A stretch of 64,000 bases of DNA, from positions 248,001-312,000 of the forward strand of contig PUDQ02000024.1 of the NCBI GenBank assembly GCA_002964805.2. The letters are read 5' to 3'. This document shows positions 10,716-21,994 of the stretch, one piece after another; position 1 is the stretch's first letter; each line of letters begins with the position of its first letter. Source of the stretch: Trametes villosa (lineage: Eukaryota; Basidiomycota; Agaricomycetes; Polyporales; Polyporaceae). The notes beneath the pieces are model-generated. The model did no database searches. It was given only the letters and a program-made list of their open reading frames with translations, and was not told the origin of the DNA. Position numbers and translations under genes: made by a program.

Positions 10716-12332
10716 ATGATTGAAGGATCCCCGATCGCGCTCGCCGAAGAGCTTCTCCAGTTGGTCAAGTTCCTCCACCCGGTCGCCGCTTCTACCGACG
10801 CGCGCGGCGCGCAAGAGGTGTACGACGCCCAGCGGCGTGTCCAGCAGCTGTCCAACCAGATTACGAGAAGCGTCCTCGGACCGCTCGAATACACCGTCCT
10901 CCTCGCAGGTGTGTGTGCAGGGTGTCTGGATGCAACGCGATACATAGAGACTGACAGGCCTGCCCAGAATCCTGTCATGAGAGCGCGGCTTTACGTCTAG
11001 TCGCCGAGTATGGCGTCGCCGATGCGATTGGGGACGAGACCAAGCCACTTGTGGACATTTGTGGCCAAGTGAAGGCGAACTATAGATATCTCGGTATGTT
11101 TTCGTCCGTGCGCTTGCGCGAGAATTTGACTGACGCTTGTTCGGCGTCATAGACGTCGCGATGAAGTGTCTGGTATCCCACGGCTACTTCGAGGAGGTCG
11201 GCGGCTTCAACTCCAGGGTCTTCAAGAATAACGGCATGTCCGACGTGCTTCGGACGGACCACCCACAAACTTTGCGGGATGCCGTGGGGTTCATGTCAGT
11301 TGCTTCTATCCCGCCCGATGGCGATAATCGTGTTCGAGACGCTAATCCGCGTGTCCGGAAGTTGCGACGATGGAGGAAAGGCTGCTTCTTATCTCGCAGA
11401 GGCGGCTCGCACTACACACACCTCGGAAGACAGCATTCCCACTCCGGCGTTAAACCTCGCATTTGGCTTCGAGGGCCCTGTCTTCCAGCACTGGGCGGAT
11501 GGCGCCCATGCCTGGCGCGGAAAGCGCATGGGCCACGCGATGAAGCAGCTCCACCAGATGGCTAACGGCAACGTTGTCACGGGTATACGCTCTACGCCTA
11601 TCGCTTGTCGGACAGCGCGGGTTAATCGCCGTTTAACGTTTGGACAGACTTTGCGTGGACGGCGTTGCAATCGCCGGTCGTTGACGTCGGAGGCGGCATC
11701 GGTGCCTTGGAAGTCGCCCTAGTGGGAGCGTATCCCGACTCCGCCGTGAAATTTGTGGTGGTCGATATCGCCGAAACGCTCGAGCACGCGAAGACGGTGC
11801 GTGTTGTGCTGCTGCTGCTGCTGCAACCACGATAGCGACTCATCGTACCCTTTCGCAGGTGTGGGAGGCGCAGCCTGCTGGCGCCCAGAGGCGCGTCTCC
11901 TTTGTGGCGGGCGATTTCCTCGCGCCGACGCTCGAGGAGACGCGCCTCCCGTGCGGCCAACCGACCTATCTTATCCGGCACGTCCTGCACGACTGGACGG
12001 ACGAGCAGGTCGTCGCCATACTCAAGAACGTGCGCGCCGCTATGCTGGCGCCGCCGCCAGCAGGGCACCCCGCCTCCGACCACGGCGCAACCCCGGAGCC
12101 CCGCTCGACGGGCGGGGCGCCGAAGCTGCTCGTCTGCGAGATGCTCCTGCAGGAGCGCAGTGGGCGGTTCGCCTACACGACGAGCCTGCAGGTCCTCGCG
12201 CTCAACAACGGCATTATCCGCACGGAGGCGGAGATGGTCGCCCTCCTGGCGCGGGCTGGGTTCACGGCTGCCGTCGTGCACGGCATGCGCGCAGCGGACA
12301 CGATCATCGAGGCCGTACCGCTGGGTGTGTAG
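10716..12332 (+). CDS. SAM-dependent O-methyltransferase (plant/fungal COMT-like)
   Basis: Exons 10716-10908, 10968-11093, 11153-11294, 11362-11582, 11648-11796 and 11859-12332 give 434 residues. The N-terminal half is a helical dimerisation domain (LAEELLQLVKFLHPV ... ALRLVAEYGVADAI). The C-terminal half is a class I methyltransferase: SAM motif I VVDVGGGIGALEVAL, acidic loop VVVDIAETLEHAK, GDFLAP, and RHVLHDWTDEQVVAILKNV, whose His is the expected catalytic base of this family. A family end motif (TEAEMVALLARAGF) follows. It should methylate a phenolic or quinone hydroxyl. It lies on the same strand 706 bp upstream of an A-T-TE quinone synthetase, so tailoring of that enzyme's product is a reasonable inference. 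The last intron-flanked segment holds a short CTG run (about 11807-11822). Confidence 0.88.
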
Positions 12333-13038
12333 TTTACGTTGGGCGGCGGATCCGACGTGCGTGCCTCGTGTGTCGGGCGGGCATCGCTGTCGCGCGAGGG
12401 AACGGCTTCTGCGGAGGCTGAGAAGGTGTCCGTGCCCTCGGTGCCTTGGATCCGGGATCATACGTACAGCGCGGGTGGTGCTCACCGCGGTACCGTAGAG
12501 CGCTATAATTCGAAGATAATGGCGGGATCGGAGTGGTGCATCCGGCGATTTTGCAGCCCTCCGGGAGTGTTATCGAGTGAGCTTTCGGGTGTTCGTCGTG
12601 GGCCCGTGTTCTGACAGTGCCCCCGTTCGGCCTCAGGTGTTACTCTGCGCTGTCCGAGTCCGGTTAAGCGGGCTGTGACTCGGCCTCAGGGCTTTGTGAG
12701 CCCTTCCAGGGCTCTGGGACCGGAGGGCGGCTATCTGCCCAGAGACCCGAACCGGGAATGCACGTCAAACGTACAGACGCTCCTCCCGCTGCTCCTCCCA
12801 GGAAACTACCTCTGTGCAATCTCGGGGTTGCAACCTATGGGCAGCGCCACCGCACAGCGCTGGGCGGTACGGGCGCATAAACAAAGGAACGGTTTACCCC
12901 TTGTGGATGCGCCGTAGGGCATACGTCGGCAGCTCTGGACCTATAAGATGGCCGCCCTCCTCTCCAGACCGACAGTGCGCCTCCCCTCACAGCACAAGTT
13001 CTTCCTAGAGCCCTCTTAGACGATCCTCGACAGCCGAC
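12333..13038. other. Intergenic/promoter region of the quinone synthetase
   Basis: Same-strand spacer of 706 bp. It contains a TATA-like element (12942-12948) close to the synthetase start; no coding exon is supported. Confidence 0.6.
12942..12948 (+). promoter_or_regulatory. TATA-box-like element of quinone synthetase
   Basis: CTATAAGA lies 97 bp upstream of the ATG at 13039, a normal spacing for a core promoter with a short 5' UTR. Confidence 0.45.
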
Positions 13039-16000
13039 ATGTCCCTTCCTTTCACCACCCTTCCCGCGCTGCTTGCCTCGAGGTCGCAAGAGAGCGCCGT
13101 CGGTGTGCGCTTCCTCGACCACAACGGTGATGTCTCCAAGGAGGTCTCCTACGCCAACCTCTACAAGGATGCCCTGGACGGCTCGCGCCGGCTGCAGGCC
13201 CTGTGCTCTACCCTCAAAACCTCTGGCGACGTCGACGTCGTGATTGCTAGCTTCGCCGACCACGAGCAGCATGTTAGGCTCTTCTGGGCCTGCTGCTTTG
13301 GTGAGTCGTTCATTCGCATGCAACTATCCAATCACAGGTGTTGACGTTTCCTACCAGCTGGTATTCCCGTCTGCCCTATCCCGCCCCTCCACCCCGACCC
13401 CTCTCGGCAGGCAGCCTTCCTCGGCCACCTGCAGACCCTCTTCCGCAACCCGATCATGGTAACTGACGATCCGGTGACAATCGAGCGCGTCAAGAACGTC
13501 ACCCCGGGACTCCGGACGGTTCCTTGGACGGACTTCGTCGAGCAGCCGCTTGGCGCGGGCGGTGCCAACGCTGCGGCTGCGGAGGTCTCTCCCGACGCGA
13601 TTGTGTGCCTGATGCTCACGTCGGGCTCCACCGGGAACTCGAAGGCCGTCGCGCTGCGCCACTCGAACCTGCTCTCGAGCATCTACGGCAAGATCAAGCA
13701 CCACGAGACGACGTCGGCGTCGCGCTTCTTGAACTGGATCGCCTTTGACCACGTCGCGTGTGTGTCGGAGGTGCACCTCCAGGCCCTGGCCGCCAACGCA
13801 ATGTGAGTCGCGCCGATTGCGGTGCTCCATAGTCTCAAACGCTTACCGTGTGTGATGCGCCAGCCAATATCACGTCTCGCCATCCGCTATCGTCCACCGC
13901 CCGTTCAATCTCTTGGAGTGGACGAGCCGCTACAAGATCACGTACTCCTTCAGCCCCAACTTCCTCATCGCCCAACTTTGCAAGGACCAGAGCGTCGCGG
14001 TTACGGACGCCGGCGCGTTGGATCTCTCCGCGCTCGCCGTGTTCATCTCCGGCGGCGAGGCGGTCCCCATGAAGACCGCGATCGAGTTTGCCAACCTCTT
14101 GGAACGGTTTGGTGCTCCCCGCAACGCTCTGCGCGCTGGCTTCGGTATGAGCGAGACTGGCGTATGTATATCGATGCTCCTTCGCTTCAACGAGCTGACA
14201 GATATTTTCTTGATTTCATATAGGCCGGCTGCATATATGACACCACCCCCATCCCTCGTGATGAGCAAGGCGCCACGGCGAAGTACTTGTCCCTAGGGCT
14301 GTGCTGTGACGGCGTTAACGTGCGGGTCGTCTCCCGCGAGACTGGCGAGGCCTGCCCGGCGCTGGAGCCCGGTCTTCTGCAGCTCAAGGGTCCCAGCGTC
14401 TTCCGGGAGTACTACAACAACCCGCAGGCGACTGCCGAGTGCTTCACCGAGGACGGCTGGTTCACCACTGGGGACGGCGCGCTGCTCGACCGCGACGGGA
14501 ACATGCACATCGTCGGCCGCGAGAAGGACCAGATCAACATCAACGGGGTCAAGCACCCCACGATCGACGCGGAGCACTTCATTGAGCTCGGCGACCTCGA
14601 CGGTGTCACGCGTTCCACCGTGATGGTCTGTCCCATGCGCGCCCCGGGCGGCGACACGGAGACGTACGCAGTGTTCTACCTCCACCGTACCATCGCTGTC
14701 GAGGGCGAGCTGAGCGACGAAGACGCCGAGAGCCTGTACGCGACGAACCGCGCCATCCGCGACCGCTGCATCGTGTTCTGCTCCCAGGGCCCCTACACAG
14801 TCCTCCCACTCCCGCGCAAGTGCTTTACCAGGACCACCCTCGGCAAGGTTTCCCGGGCTGTCCTGCTTAAGGGCTATCTCGCTGGCGAGCACCGCGCTCT
14901 CGAAGACCGCCTCCGTGCGGTGGCTACCAGCGGCGCGCCTTTGACTGAGTGGGAGCAGAAGGTGGCGAACGTGGTGGCGCAGCTCCTCGATGTCGACACG
15001 ACCGGCATGTACCGCACGTCCAGCCTCTTCGACCTGGGTATGTCCTCGATGCACTTGGTGCAGCTGAAGTATCATCTCCAGGAGGCTCTTAACATCCCAG
15101 ACATCCCTGTCATCGACATGCTCCGTCACCCAGAGCTCGGTCAGCTCTGCGACTACCTCGAGCAGAAGGCCAGCGACGCGCAGAACGGAAATGTGGTCTC
15201 GAGGTACAACCCGGTCATCTGCCTGAACCCACATGGAGAGAAGCGCCCCGTCTTCCTCGTGCACCCCGGTGTCGGCGAGGTCCTCGTCTTCATGGGTCTC
15301 GCGCACATCATCCACGACCGTCCCATCTACGCTCTCCGCGCCCGCGGGTTCGACCACGGTGAGGAGCCGTTCGGCACGTTCGAGGAGATGGTGGAGACGT
15401 ACGTCGACGCCGTCGAGCGCCAGGACCCCGAGGGCCCCTACTACGTCGGTGGCTACAGCTTCGGCGGCGCGGTCGCGTTCGAGATGGCGAAGGTGCTCGA
15501 GGCGAAGGGCAAGAAGGTCGCCTGGGTCGGCATCTTCAACCTCCCGCCCTTCATCCAGAGCCGCATGCATGAGCTGCGCTGGATCGAGGTCCTCCTCAAC
15601 CTCTTCATGTTCGTCGCCCTCATCACACCCTCTGGACTCGACGCCGCCCGCGCGATGACAATCGAGGCCTTCCCCGAGCTCGCCCACCTCGACACGGAGC
15701 CGGCGGACAGCATGCGGGTCATCGACTGGCTGCTCGAGCACTCTGACCAGGCGCGCCTGCAGGAGCTCCAGCTCCGTGCGTACGAGCTGCAGCGCTGGCT
15801 CCAGGTCGCGTTCCAGCTGACTTGCCTCGGCCGGACGTACCTCCCGGTCGGCACCGTGCGCGACGCGTTGTTCACCGTGTTCTGCGCCGTGCCCCTGCCG
15901 TCGATGGGGACGCGCGAGAGCTACAAGGCGAACCGCCTTGCCCCGTGGAAGGACTTCTCGGAGGGCGAGTTCGAGCTCGTGGACGTAGACGGGGAGCACT

Positions 16001-16086
16001 ACACCATGATCTCAGATACGCACGTCCACTCCTTCGCCAAAAACTTGACCTCTGCGCTGGATCGGGCCTCCGCCAGGATGGTCTGA
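13039..16086 (+). CDS. NRPS-like A-T-TE quinone synthetase (atromentin/polyporic acid type)
   Basis: Exons 13039-13300, 13358-13802, 13864-14161 and 14224-16086 give 955 residues, the usual size of fungal A-T-TE enzymes. Adenylation domain (about 1-600): LTSGSTGNSKAVALRHSNL (A3), GFGMSETGA (A5), WFTTGDGALLDRDGNMHIVG (A7/A8), and LGKVSR with the catalytic Lys. Thiolation domain (about 620-700): LFDLGMSSMHLVQL, whose second Ser should carry phosphopantetheine. Thioesterase (about 720-955): VFLVHPGVGEV, GGYSFGGAVAFEMAK with the nucleophilic Ser, and a C-terminal DGEHYTM His. There is no condensation domain. Characterised relatives fuse two aryl-pyruvates into terphenylquinones or furanones; substrate (4-hydroxyphenyl- or phenylpyruvate) cannot be told by eye. 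No aminotransferase is in the window. An O-methyltransferase lies upstream. Confidence 0.9.
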
Positions 16087-17519
16087 AAATCACGCGGTAT
16101 ATCGGCTAATGCTCTTTACTGCGGCTTGGGCTCTTAGATTGTCTTACATGTACTCGGGTTTGTAGGATGCCGACTTTGTAAACACTCCACTGGATGTATA
16201 GTAGATTATAAGCCACTAGAGGCTACTCTTCACTGTAAATAATATCAGGGAATCATTCAGTCATCTTCGCGAATCATTGGAGTGTCGACCGGATTTCTTC
16301 GAGTCCTTGAGCGATCGCGCGCGTTCCTAGGCCTGACCTGAGTTTCCAGATCTATCCCATCTCACTTCCAGGGTCCCGGTGGTGTAGCGCCCGCTGGCAA
16401 CGATCGGAAGCGCCCGAGAGTACATTCAGCATTTACCACCAACCCCCTCTCTCTTGTCTCAGAGTCCCTCTAGAATACGGCCCCCATACATCTGGATGCG
16501 CCCTACTGAGAGAGTTGTTGACAGCATGATGCATGTCCATTACGCCCTCTTCCGGCATGGCGCCGCAAACTGCCTGGCCTAGATCTGTCGGCTCCGCCAT
16601 GGCAGATTCAGACAAGTATGATCCACAAAGCTTTCAGTAACACCACGAATCATGGACGCATATGCTTGCTTAACGCCACCGTGACTCGATACGTGCTCTG
16701 AGAGCAGCCTGCCACAATGGTGAGCGTTTGCTGCATCGACAAGTGTATCATGCCGATGCGCGCGTGTGTGGTACCTGGTATGTGCTGATCTGTACAGATG
16801 GACGCGGCGGTACTGATACCTGACATTGCGACAGATTGGATCTGCGCGGACTCGGGCCTCCCAAAAGTATGCATTGCGCCTGAGCTGCTGAGGGCGTCAC
16901 CGCCCGCGCCGACGCTGACGGCGCGGGCGGTGATGTAAAGCAGGGCAGTACGCTGCTCAAACATTGGGAGGCCCCAGCATCAAAGCTAGCGACTATCCGA
17001 TCAGCCATCGGGCTACAAACGCCGCCAATGCCTGACATGTGAGTACAGTCACACGTATTGAGTGCGTCGGACAGTCCTGGGGGCTGCGGGTGGCGTGAAG
17101 AAAAAGCCACCCAGCAGCAATAGCGAAGGTTCGTTCGATCAGGCACTGCTGGGACCCTGCGAGCGATGGTAACTGGCCACCAGACTGTTGCAGTACCATC
17201 AACACACGTTTAGACAGGGTCACTTCGGACGTTACGGGCGGGCAACGCTAGGGTCCTCAGTAGGTAAATGCCGCGGGCGAGCAACCGGGGCTAACGTAGA
17301 GGCCCGATGGCCGGTATCCCGGACAGCGCTATCCTGGTTTGTTGAATGCGGCCCGGAAGGCCTTGAAACGCAGCGAGAAATGCATCGCATCGCCCTGCCA
17401 TTCAAGTGTGTCTTGTGGGCGGCCACACACTGGAGTTAACTTCGTCTTCTCTGTGGTGTACCAACGCGGGACCCTACGCCATCTTGTGTCCCGGCCAGCC
17501 TATCCGTGTTCTAGCTACT
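16087..17519. other. Intergenic region including upstream part of a tandem duplication
   Basis: No gene supported. From about 16420 the sequence resembles 19280-19450, marking the upstream flank of the duplicated unit. The section around 16650-17250 has no counterpart in the second copy, so either an insertion here or a loss there. Confidence 0.5.
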
Positions 17520-19110
17520 ATGTCAACAGCTCCCTCGCCCCCGCCCCCCAATACCGCGACGATCATTCTGCCCCCGGGACTCACTCTCGAACAGTACAAT
17601 ACACTTGAGGGCCAGTTGGGTGAGTTCTCACTACCTCGCTGACTTTGCCGACGCTCATCGTATGTCAAGTTACGATCGCCATCGTGACGGTAGCAGCCTT
17701 CGGCCTCATAGTATGGGACTAGTAAGGGGACGTCCGTCAGGTTGTGTCATTCTTGCTAACAGGACCACTGTAGCTTCGTGCTTCTCCCTGCCGAGATCTC
17801 TTTATATATCGACAGAGAGACGAAAGCATTTCGTATACCAGGCTACGACGATCTTGTACGTGGTCCAGTCAATTGCAGATCCTTACTCCCTGACCGTATG
17901 GACAGCTTCGTACTCCTGCGATATTCGGGCATCATCGCCACCCTCCCCTCGCTGTTCTTCACAGCAACCCAGAGTCAACATTGCCAATCCGCCGTCATCA
18001 TCAGCCAAATCGGTGCTGTCCTCGCAGTGTTCGCATCGGGCACGATTTTCTCGCTTCGGGTTTTCGCGATCTGGCACGGGAATAGAGCGGTCTACGGTCT
18101 GGTCGGCTTCGTCTTTGCGACCATGATGGGCTGTTGGGTACGCTTCACTACCAACACGTCTGACCCGTCCGTCACTCACAGCTGTATATCATATGCAGAT
18201 CGCTGTGGCGACACAGTTCAACGCTACAACGGGTCCACCGACGCCATTCGGTTCGAACTGTCAAATACACCCCATTGCATCATGGGCGCCGATTAGTTAC
18301 GGTTCCTCCGTGCTCTTCGACACGACCATCCTCGTCCTCACCCTCGTCAAGCTCCCGCGCAACCTCACGAACAAATCCCTCGTCGGTCGTCAAATCTTCC
18401 GCGACACTCTCATGTACTTCGCGATTACCGCCGTCACGAACATCGTTGTCGTGAGCATCCAGTCGCTCGGCGACACGCACGCCCTACTCAAGCCCGCGGT
18501 GGTACCCTTCTCCACGATCGCGACGGTCACGATGGGCTCCCGGGTGTACCTCAACCTGAAGCTGCTGCAGAAACGGCGCCAGGCGGACGGCGGCAGCCAG
18601 GGCATCCCACTCTCTGTTCCGCGTTCCGATAAAAACCGGACCGGTACCAGCTCGGGCACGAGCCTATCCCAAGGAGAGGCCGCGGTGCCGAATCGGGGCT
18701 TGGCTACGAGCGGCAGCGGAGAAACAGTCGGGAAGGCGAGAGCGCTGCTCGCTCATGACGACGTATGAGCATTGCGTACGCATTTACCTTCTGCTTTAAC
18801 GCCGACTAGTACACGCTAAGCTCTCCCCGCTATGATTACGAGTCACGCTGATATAACTTATACGCACTGTCGAGCCTTCCATACCGTAGCCCTTGTATCT
18901 CCTGGTCTTCGACCTAGTACTTTTTCACGACATAGCTATACAGGACGATTCTCACTTCGACTGAGGTTGTCGGAGCCAGCCTACGGTACAGCGCTCAACG
19001 TCCACCCGGTGCTCCGTAATGCCGATATCTTTAGACGACCATCCGATACAACGCATCGGTGAAATGTGAGTATCCTGCGTGCGTTTGCGTTTCCAACGAC
19101 CGACATACAG
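16420..19110 (+). repeat. Tandem segmental duplication, copy A
   Basis: Carries the membrane-protein gene 17520-18768. Similarity to copy B is clear by eye in the coding exons, in the 5' flank (for example the shared TAGATCTGTCG at about 16585 and 19424) and in the 3' flank to about 19100 (shared GAGCCTTCCATACCGTAG). Boundaries are approximate. Confidence 0.65.
17520..18768 (+). CDS. Multi-helix membrane protein (DUF6533-like), tandem copy A
   Basis: Exons 17520-17619, 17670-17721, 17774-18137 and 18199-18768 give 361 residues. After MSTAPSPPPPNTATIILPPG come membrane helices (IAIVTVAAFGLIVWDYFVLL, YSGIIATLPSLFFTA, IISQIGAVLAVFASGTIF, LVGFVFATMMGCW, SYGSSVLFDTTILVLTLV, FAITAVTNIVVVSIQ) and a polar Ser/Gly-rich tail. 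The motif RVFAIWHGNRA matches the family's loop. It is a close paralogue of 19902-21149. Relative to that copy it has a 4-nt insertion near 17836 and reads through the position of copy B's third intron; 4 + 50 nt keeps the frame and adds 18 residues. Function unknown; basidiomycete expansions of this fold are common. An alternative spliced form would be out of frame. Confidence 0.72.
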
Positions 19111-19901
19111 AAATAGTGAGACATGGAGTCGACGCGTACATGGTTCAATCAAGTGGTAGCTACGATGATTCGAATCTGAATCCCCCGACGTCGACGCATG
19201 GTGTCAAGAGTAGAGAGGGCGCCTGCCACTCGCCTTCCGCAAACACCGAGAGCGCCCGGGCGCGGCGGCAAAGTTGGCAACTGCCACCATCCCGCACTTC
19301 TTGTCTCACCCTTCAGAACACGGCCTGCGGCATTTGTATATGCATCCAGATAACTGAACAGTTGACGTTATCCTCTCAAGTCCGAAGTACGCCCTATTGC
19401 AGCGTAGCGCCGCAAAACCGAGGTCTAGATCTGTCGACTCTACCATTTCCGGATTTCTCTCGAGCGCAACGTCCATCGTAACATTCTGCTGACGGCTGCA
19501 ACGAGCCCATGATTCTCCTATGTGCGGCTTTTCATCCGAGCCAGCGGCACGGCAGATTGAGACGAACCCTTTCTCCCACCGTTCACAATCTTCTACAAGA
19601 CCCACCGTGCTTCCAACAAACAGCATGACGAATGACGGACGTAGTAGCAACTGCCAGGGGCAACATCAAGACCTCAACAGATAGCTGGTAATCCGAACTG
19701 AGCTATATTCGTCTACTCTGGCATCCTATTCCGAAGGTGGCACGGTATTTGAAACACATCCACAGATGCATCACATCGCCGTGCTGCTCAAGTATGTCTG
19801 TCGGCGGCTACGATGGTTAACCTACTTCCTCTCTGTGGAGTATCGACGCCGGTTCCTACTCTGCCTTGATTTCTGGCGAGCCGACGCGTATTCTACCTAC
19901 C
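18769..19901. other. Spacer between tandem copies
   Basis: Contains the 3' flank of copy A (to about 19100) and the 5' flank of copy B (from about 19280). No gene supported. Confidence 0.55.
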
Positions 19902-21545
19902 ATGTCAGCAGTTCCCTCGCCCCTACCACCCAATACCGCAACGATCATTCTGCCGCCGGGGCTCACACTCGAACAGTACAATGCACTCGAGGGCCATCTA
20001 GGCGAGTTTTCACTACTTCGAGTACTCTGCCGACGCTCAACGTATGTCCAGTTACAATTGCCATCGTCGCGGCAGCAGCTTGTGGCCTCATAATCTGGGA
20101 CTAGTAAGTGAGTGTGATTCCGGCAGTGCCGTTCTCGCTAACAAAACAGTAGCTTCGTGCTTCTCCCCGCAGAGATATCTTTATACACCGAAAGAGAGAC
20201 CAGAGCATTCCGCGTACCTACAACGATTTTGTGCGTAACCGAACCACCTACACATCCGTTCTTCCTGACCGTACGCCTAGATTCGTACTGCTGCGATACT
20301 CGGGCCTCGTGGCCGCTATCCCCTCGTTATTCTTCACAGCGACTCAGAGCCGACATTGTCAAGCCGCCGTCATTATCAGTCAGATTGGTGCTGTCCTCGC
20401 GGTGTTCTCATCGGGCGCGATCTTCTCTCTGCGAGTGTTTGCGATTTGGCACGGGAATCGAGCGGTCTATGCTTTGGTAGCCTTCGCCTTTGCGACCATG
20501 ATGGGCTGTTGGGTACGCTTCACTGCCGACATATCTGGCTCGTTCTCGGCTCATGACTGCATACCGCATCCAGATCGCCGTAGCGGCACAGCTCGATGCT
20601 ACGACGGGCCCGCCGACGCCGTTCGGCACGAACTGCCAGCAACACACCATCCCACCATGGTCGCCGATCAGCTACGGCTCCTCCGTTTTCTTCGACACGA
20701 CCATCCTCGTCCTCACCGTCGTCAAGCTCCCGCGCAACCTGACGCACAAGTCCCTCGTCGGCCGCCAGATCTTCCGCGACACGCTCATGTACTTCTCCAT
20801 CACCGCCATGGCGAACATCGTCGTCGTGATCATCCAGTCGCTTGGCGCAACGCACGCGCTGCTCAAGCCAGCCGTCCTGCCCTTCTCCACGGTCATGACG
20901 GTCACGATGGGCTCCCGGGTGTACCTTAACCTGAAGCTGCTGCAGACGCGGCGCCAGGCGGACGGCGGCAGCCAGGGCATCCCACTCTCTGTTCCCCGCC
21001 CTGACAAGAACCGGACCGGCACGAGCTCGGGCGCGAGCCTATCGCAGGGGGAAGCCGCGTTGCCGAACAGGGGTTTTGCAGTCAACCAGAGCGCGGAAGA
21101 TGTCGGGAAACTGAGGACGCCACTCACACTGGACGACGCTTCAGCATGACATACACCCACACTCACCTGGTGCTTCAAGACCGACTATACCGTGATGAGC
21201 TCTCCTTGCTATGATCATGAACTACACATATATTAACTTATCCGAACTGTTGAGCCTTCCATACCGTAGCATCTGTAGTCCTGGTCCCCGACTCATTAGG
21301 TTTTAACGGCATACCCAAGCTTGTATCGTGGTGTCTCGGAGTAGGATGGATGTCTCTGAGCCGGCACACAGTGCTCGGCGTTCAACGCTCATCTTTCAGC
21401 GCTCAGCATCCACCCGGCGCCCCGCAATTCCGATCCGACTCAGCTTTAGACGACCGTCTACAGCGCATCGGTGTTGAAATGTGAGTTTCCTGCGCATGTT
21501 CGCGTTTCCAACGGAGCTGACAATGACTTCCGGAATAGTGTCTGA
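19280..21545 (+). repeat. Tandem segmental duplication, copy B
   Basis: Second copy of the unit, offset 2382 bp at the genes. The 3' flank similarity continues through a shared segment (TTTAGACGACC near 19031 and 21442) to about 21540. Confidence 0.65.
19902..21149 (+). CDS. Multi-helix membrane protein (DUF6533-like), tandem copy B
   Basis: Exons 19902-20001, 20052-20103, 20153-20230, 20281-20512 and 20574-21149 give 345 residues, frame closed. Sequence mirrors copy A (MSAVPSPLPPNTATIILPPG; ILFVLLRYSGLVAAIPSLFF; RVFAIWHGNRAVYALVAFAF; SYGSSVFFDTTILVLTVVKL). Intron 1 begins GC (GCGAGT) where copy A has GTGAGT, so this appears to be a GC-AG intron. The third intron (20231-20280) is the one read through in copy A; removing it gives PTTILFVLLRYSG, which fits other family members better, so this is probably the older structure. 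Function unknown. Confidence 0.75.
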
Positions 21546-21994
21546 AGCTCGCACGTTCACCTCGCATCGAACTCCTCCACAAAACTCTCCGAGCCCCCAG
21601 ATCCGGGTCCACTGAGGATCTGACAGATGGAACCTCCGCCCGAGCCGCAGAACACCGCCAGGCGCGGTCCTGCACGCCTAACCCACTACGGTTCGCGCAG
21701 TTACACTCCCGAGCGGCGGTGGCTGATTGGACGCACCCGATACGTTTTATTCGCAATTCGCCCTCGTCGCACCGCTGGCACAGCGTCCTCGGGCGATCAG
21801 AGCCCGTCCCTTGAAGATCAATCTTCGAACGGACGCTCAGTGTCTGTGGGCGCATCGAAACTCTGGGCGCGCCGGCAGCGCCCCTCCACCTCACCCCGAG
21901 GGCATGTCGCAACCCTTGACCTCAAGTGGGATATGAAGGCGCTGTAAGAGCCCCTTCGATCCTGCACCTCGCCATTCCCTCCGACCCCGACACC
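21150..21994. other. Intergenic region upstream of second hemerythrin-like gene
   Basis: Holds the 3' flank of the tandem duplication to about 21540 and then presumably the promoter of the hemerythrin-like gene. Short overlapping ORFs only. Confidence 0.55.

Noticed and set aside
14293..15999. 568-codon minus-strand ORF opposite the quinone synthetase
   Set aside because: Antisense shadow of a GC-rich coding exon; the composition is low-complexity and no domain is present.
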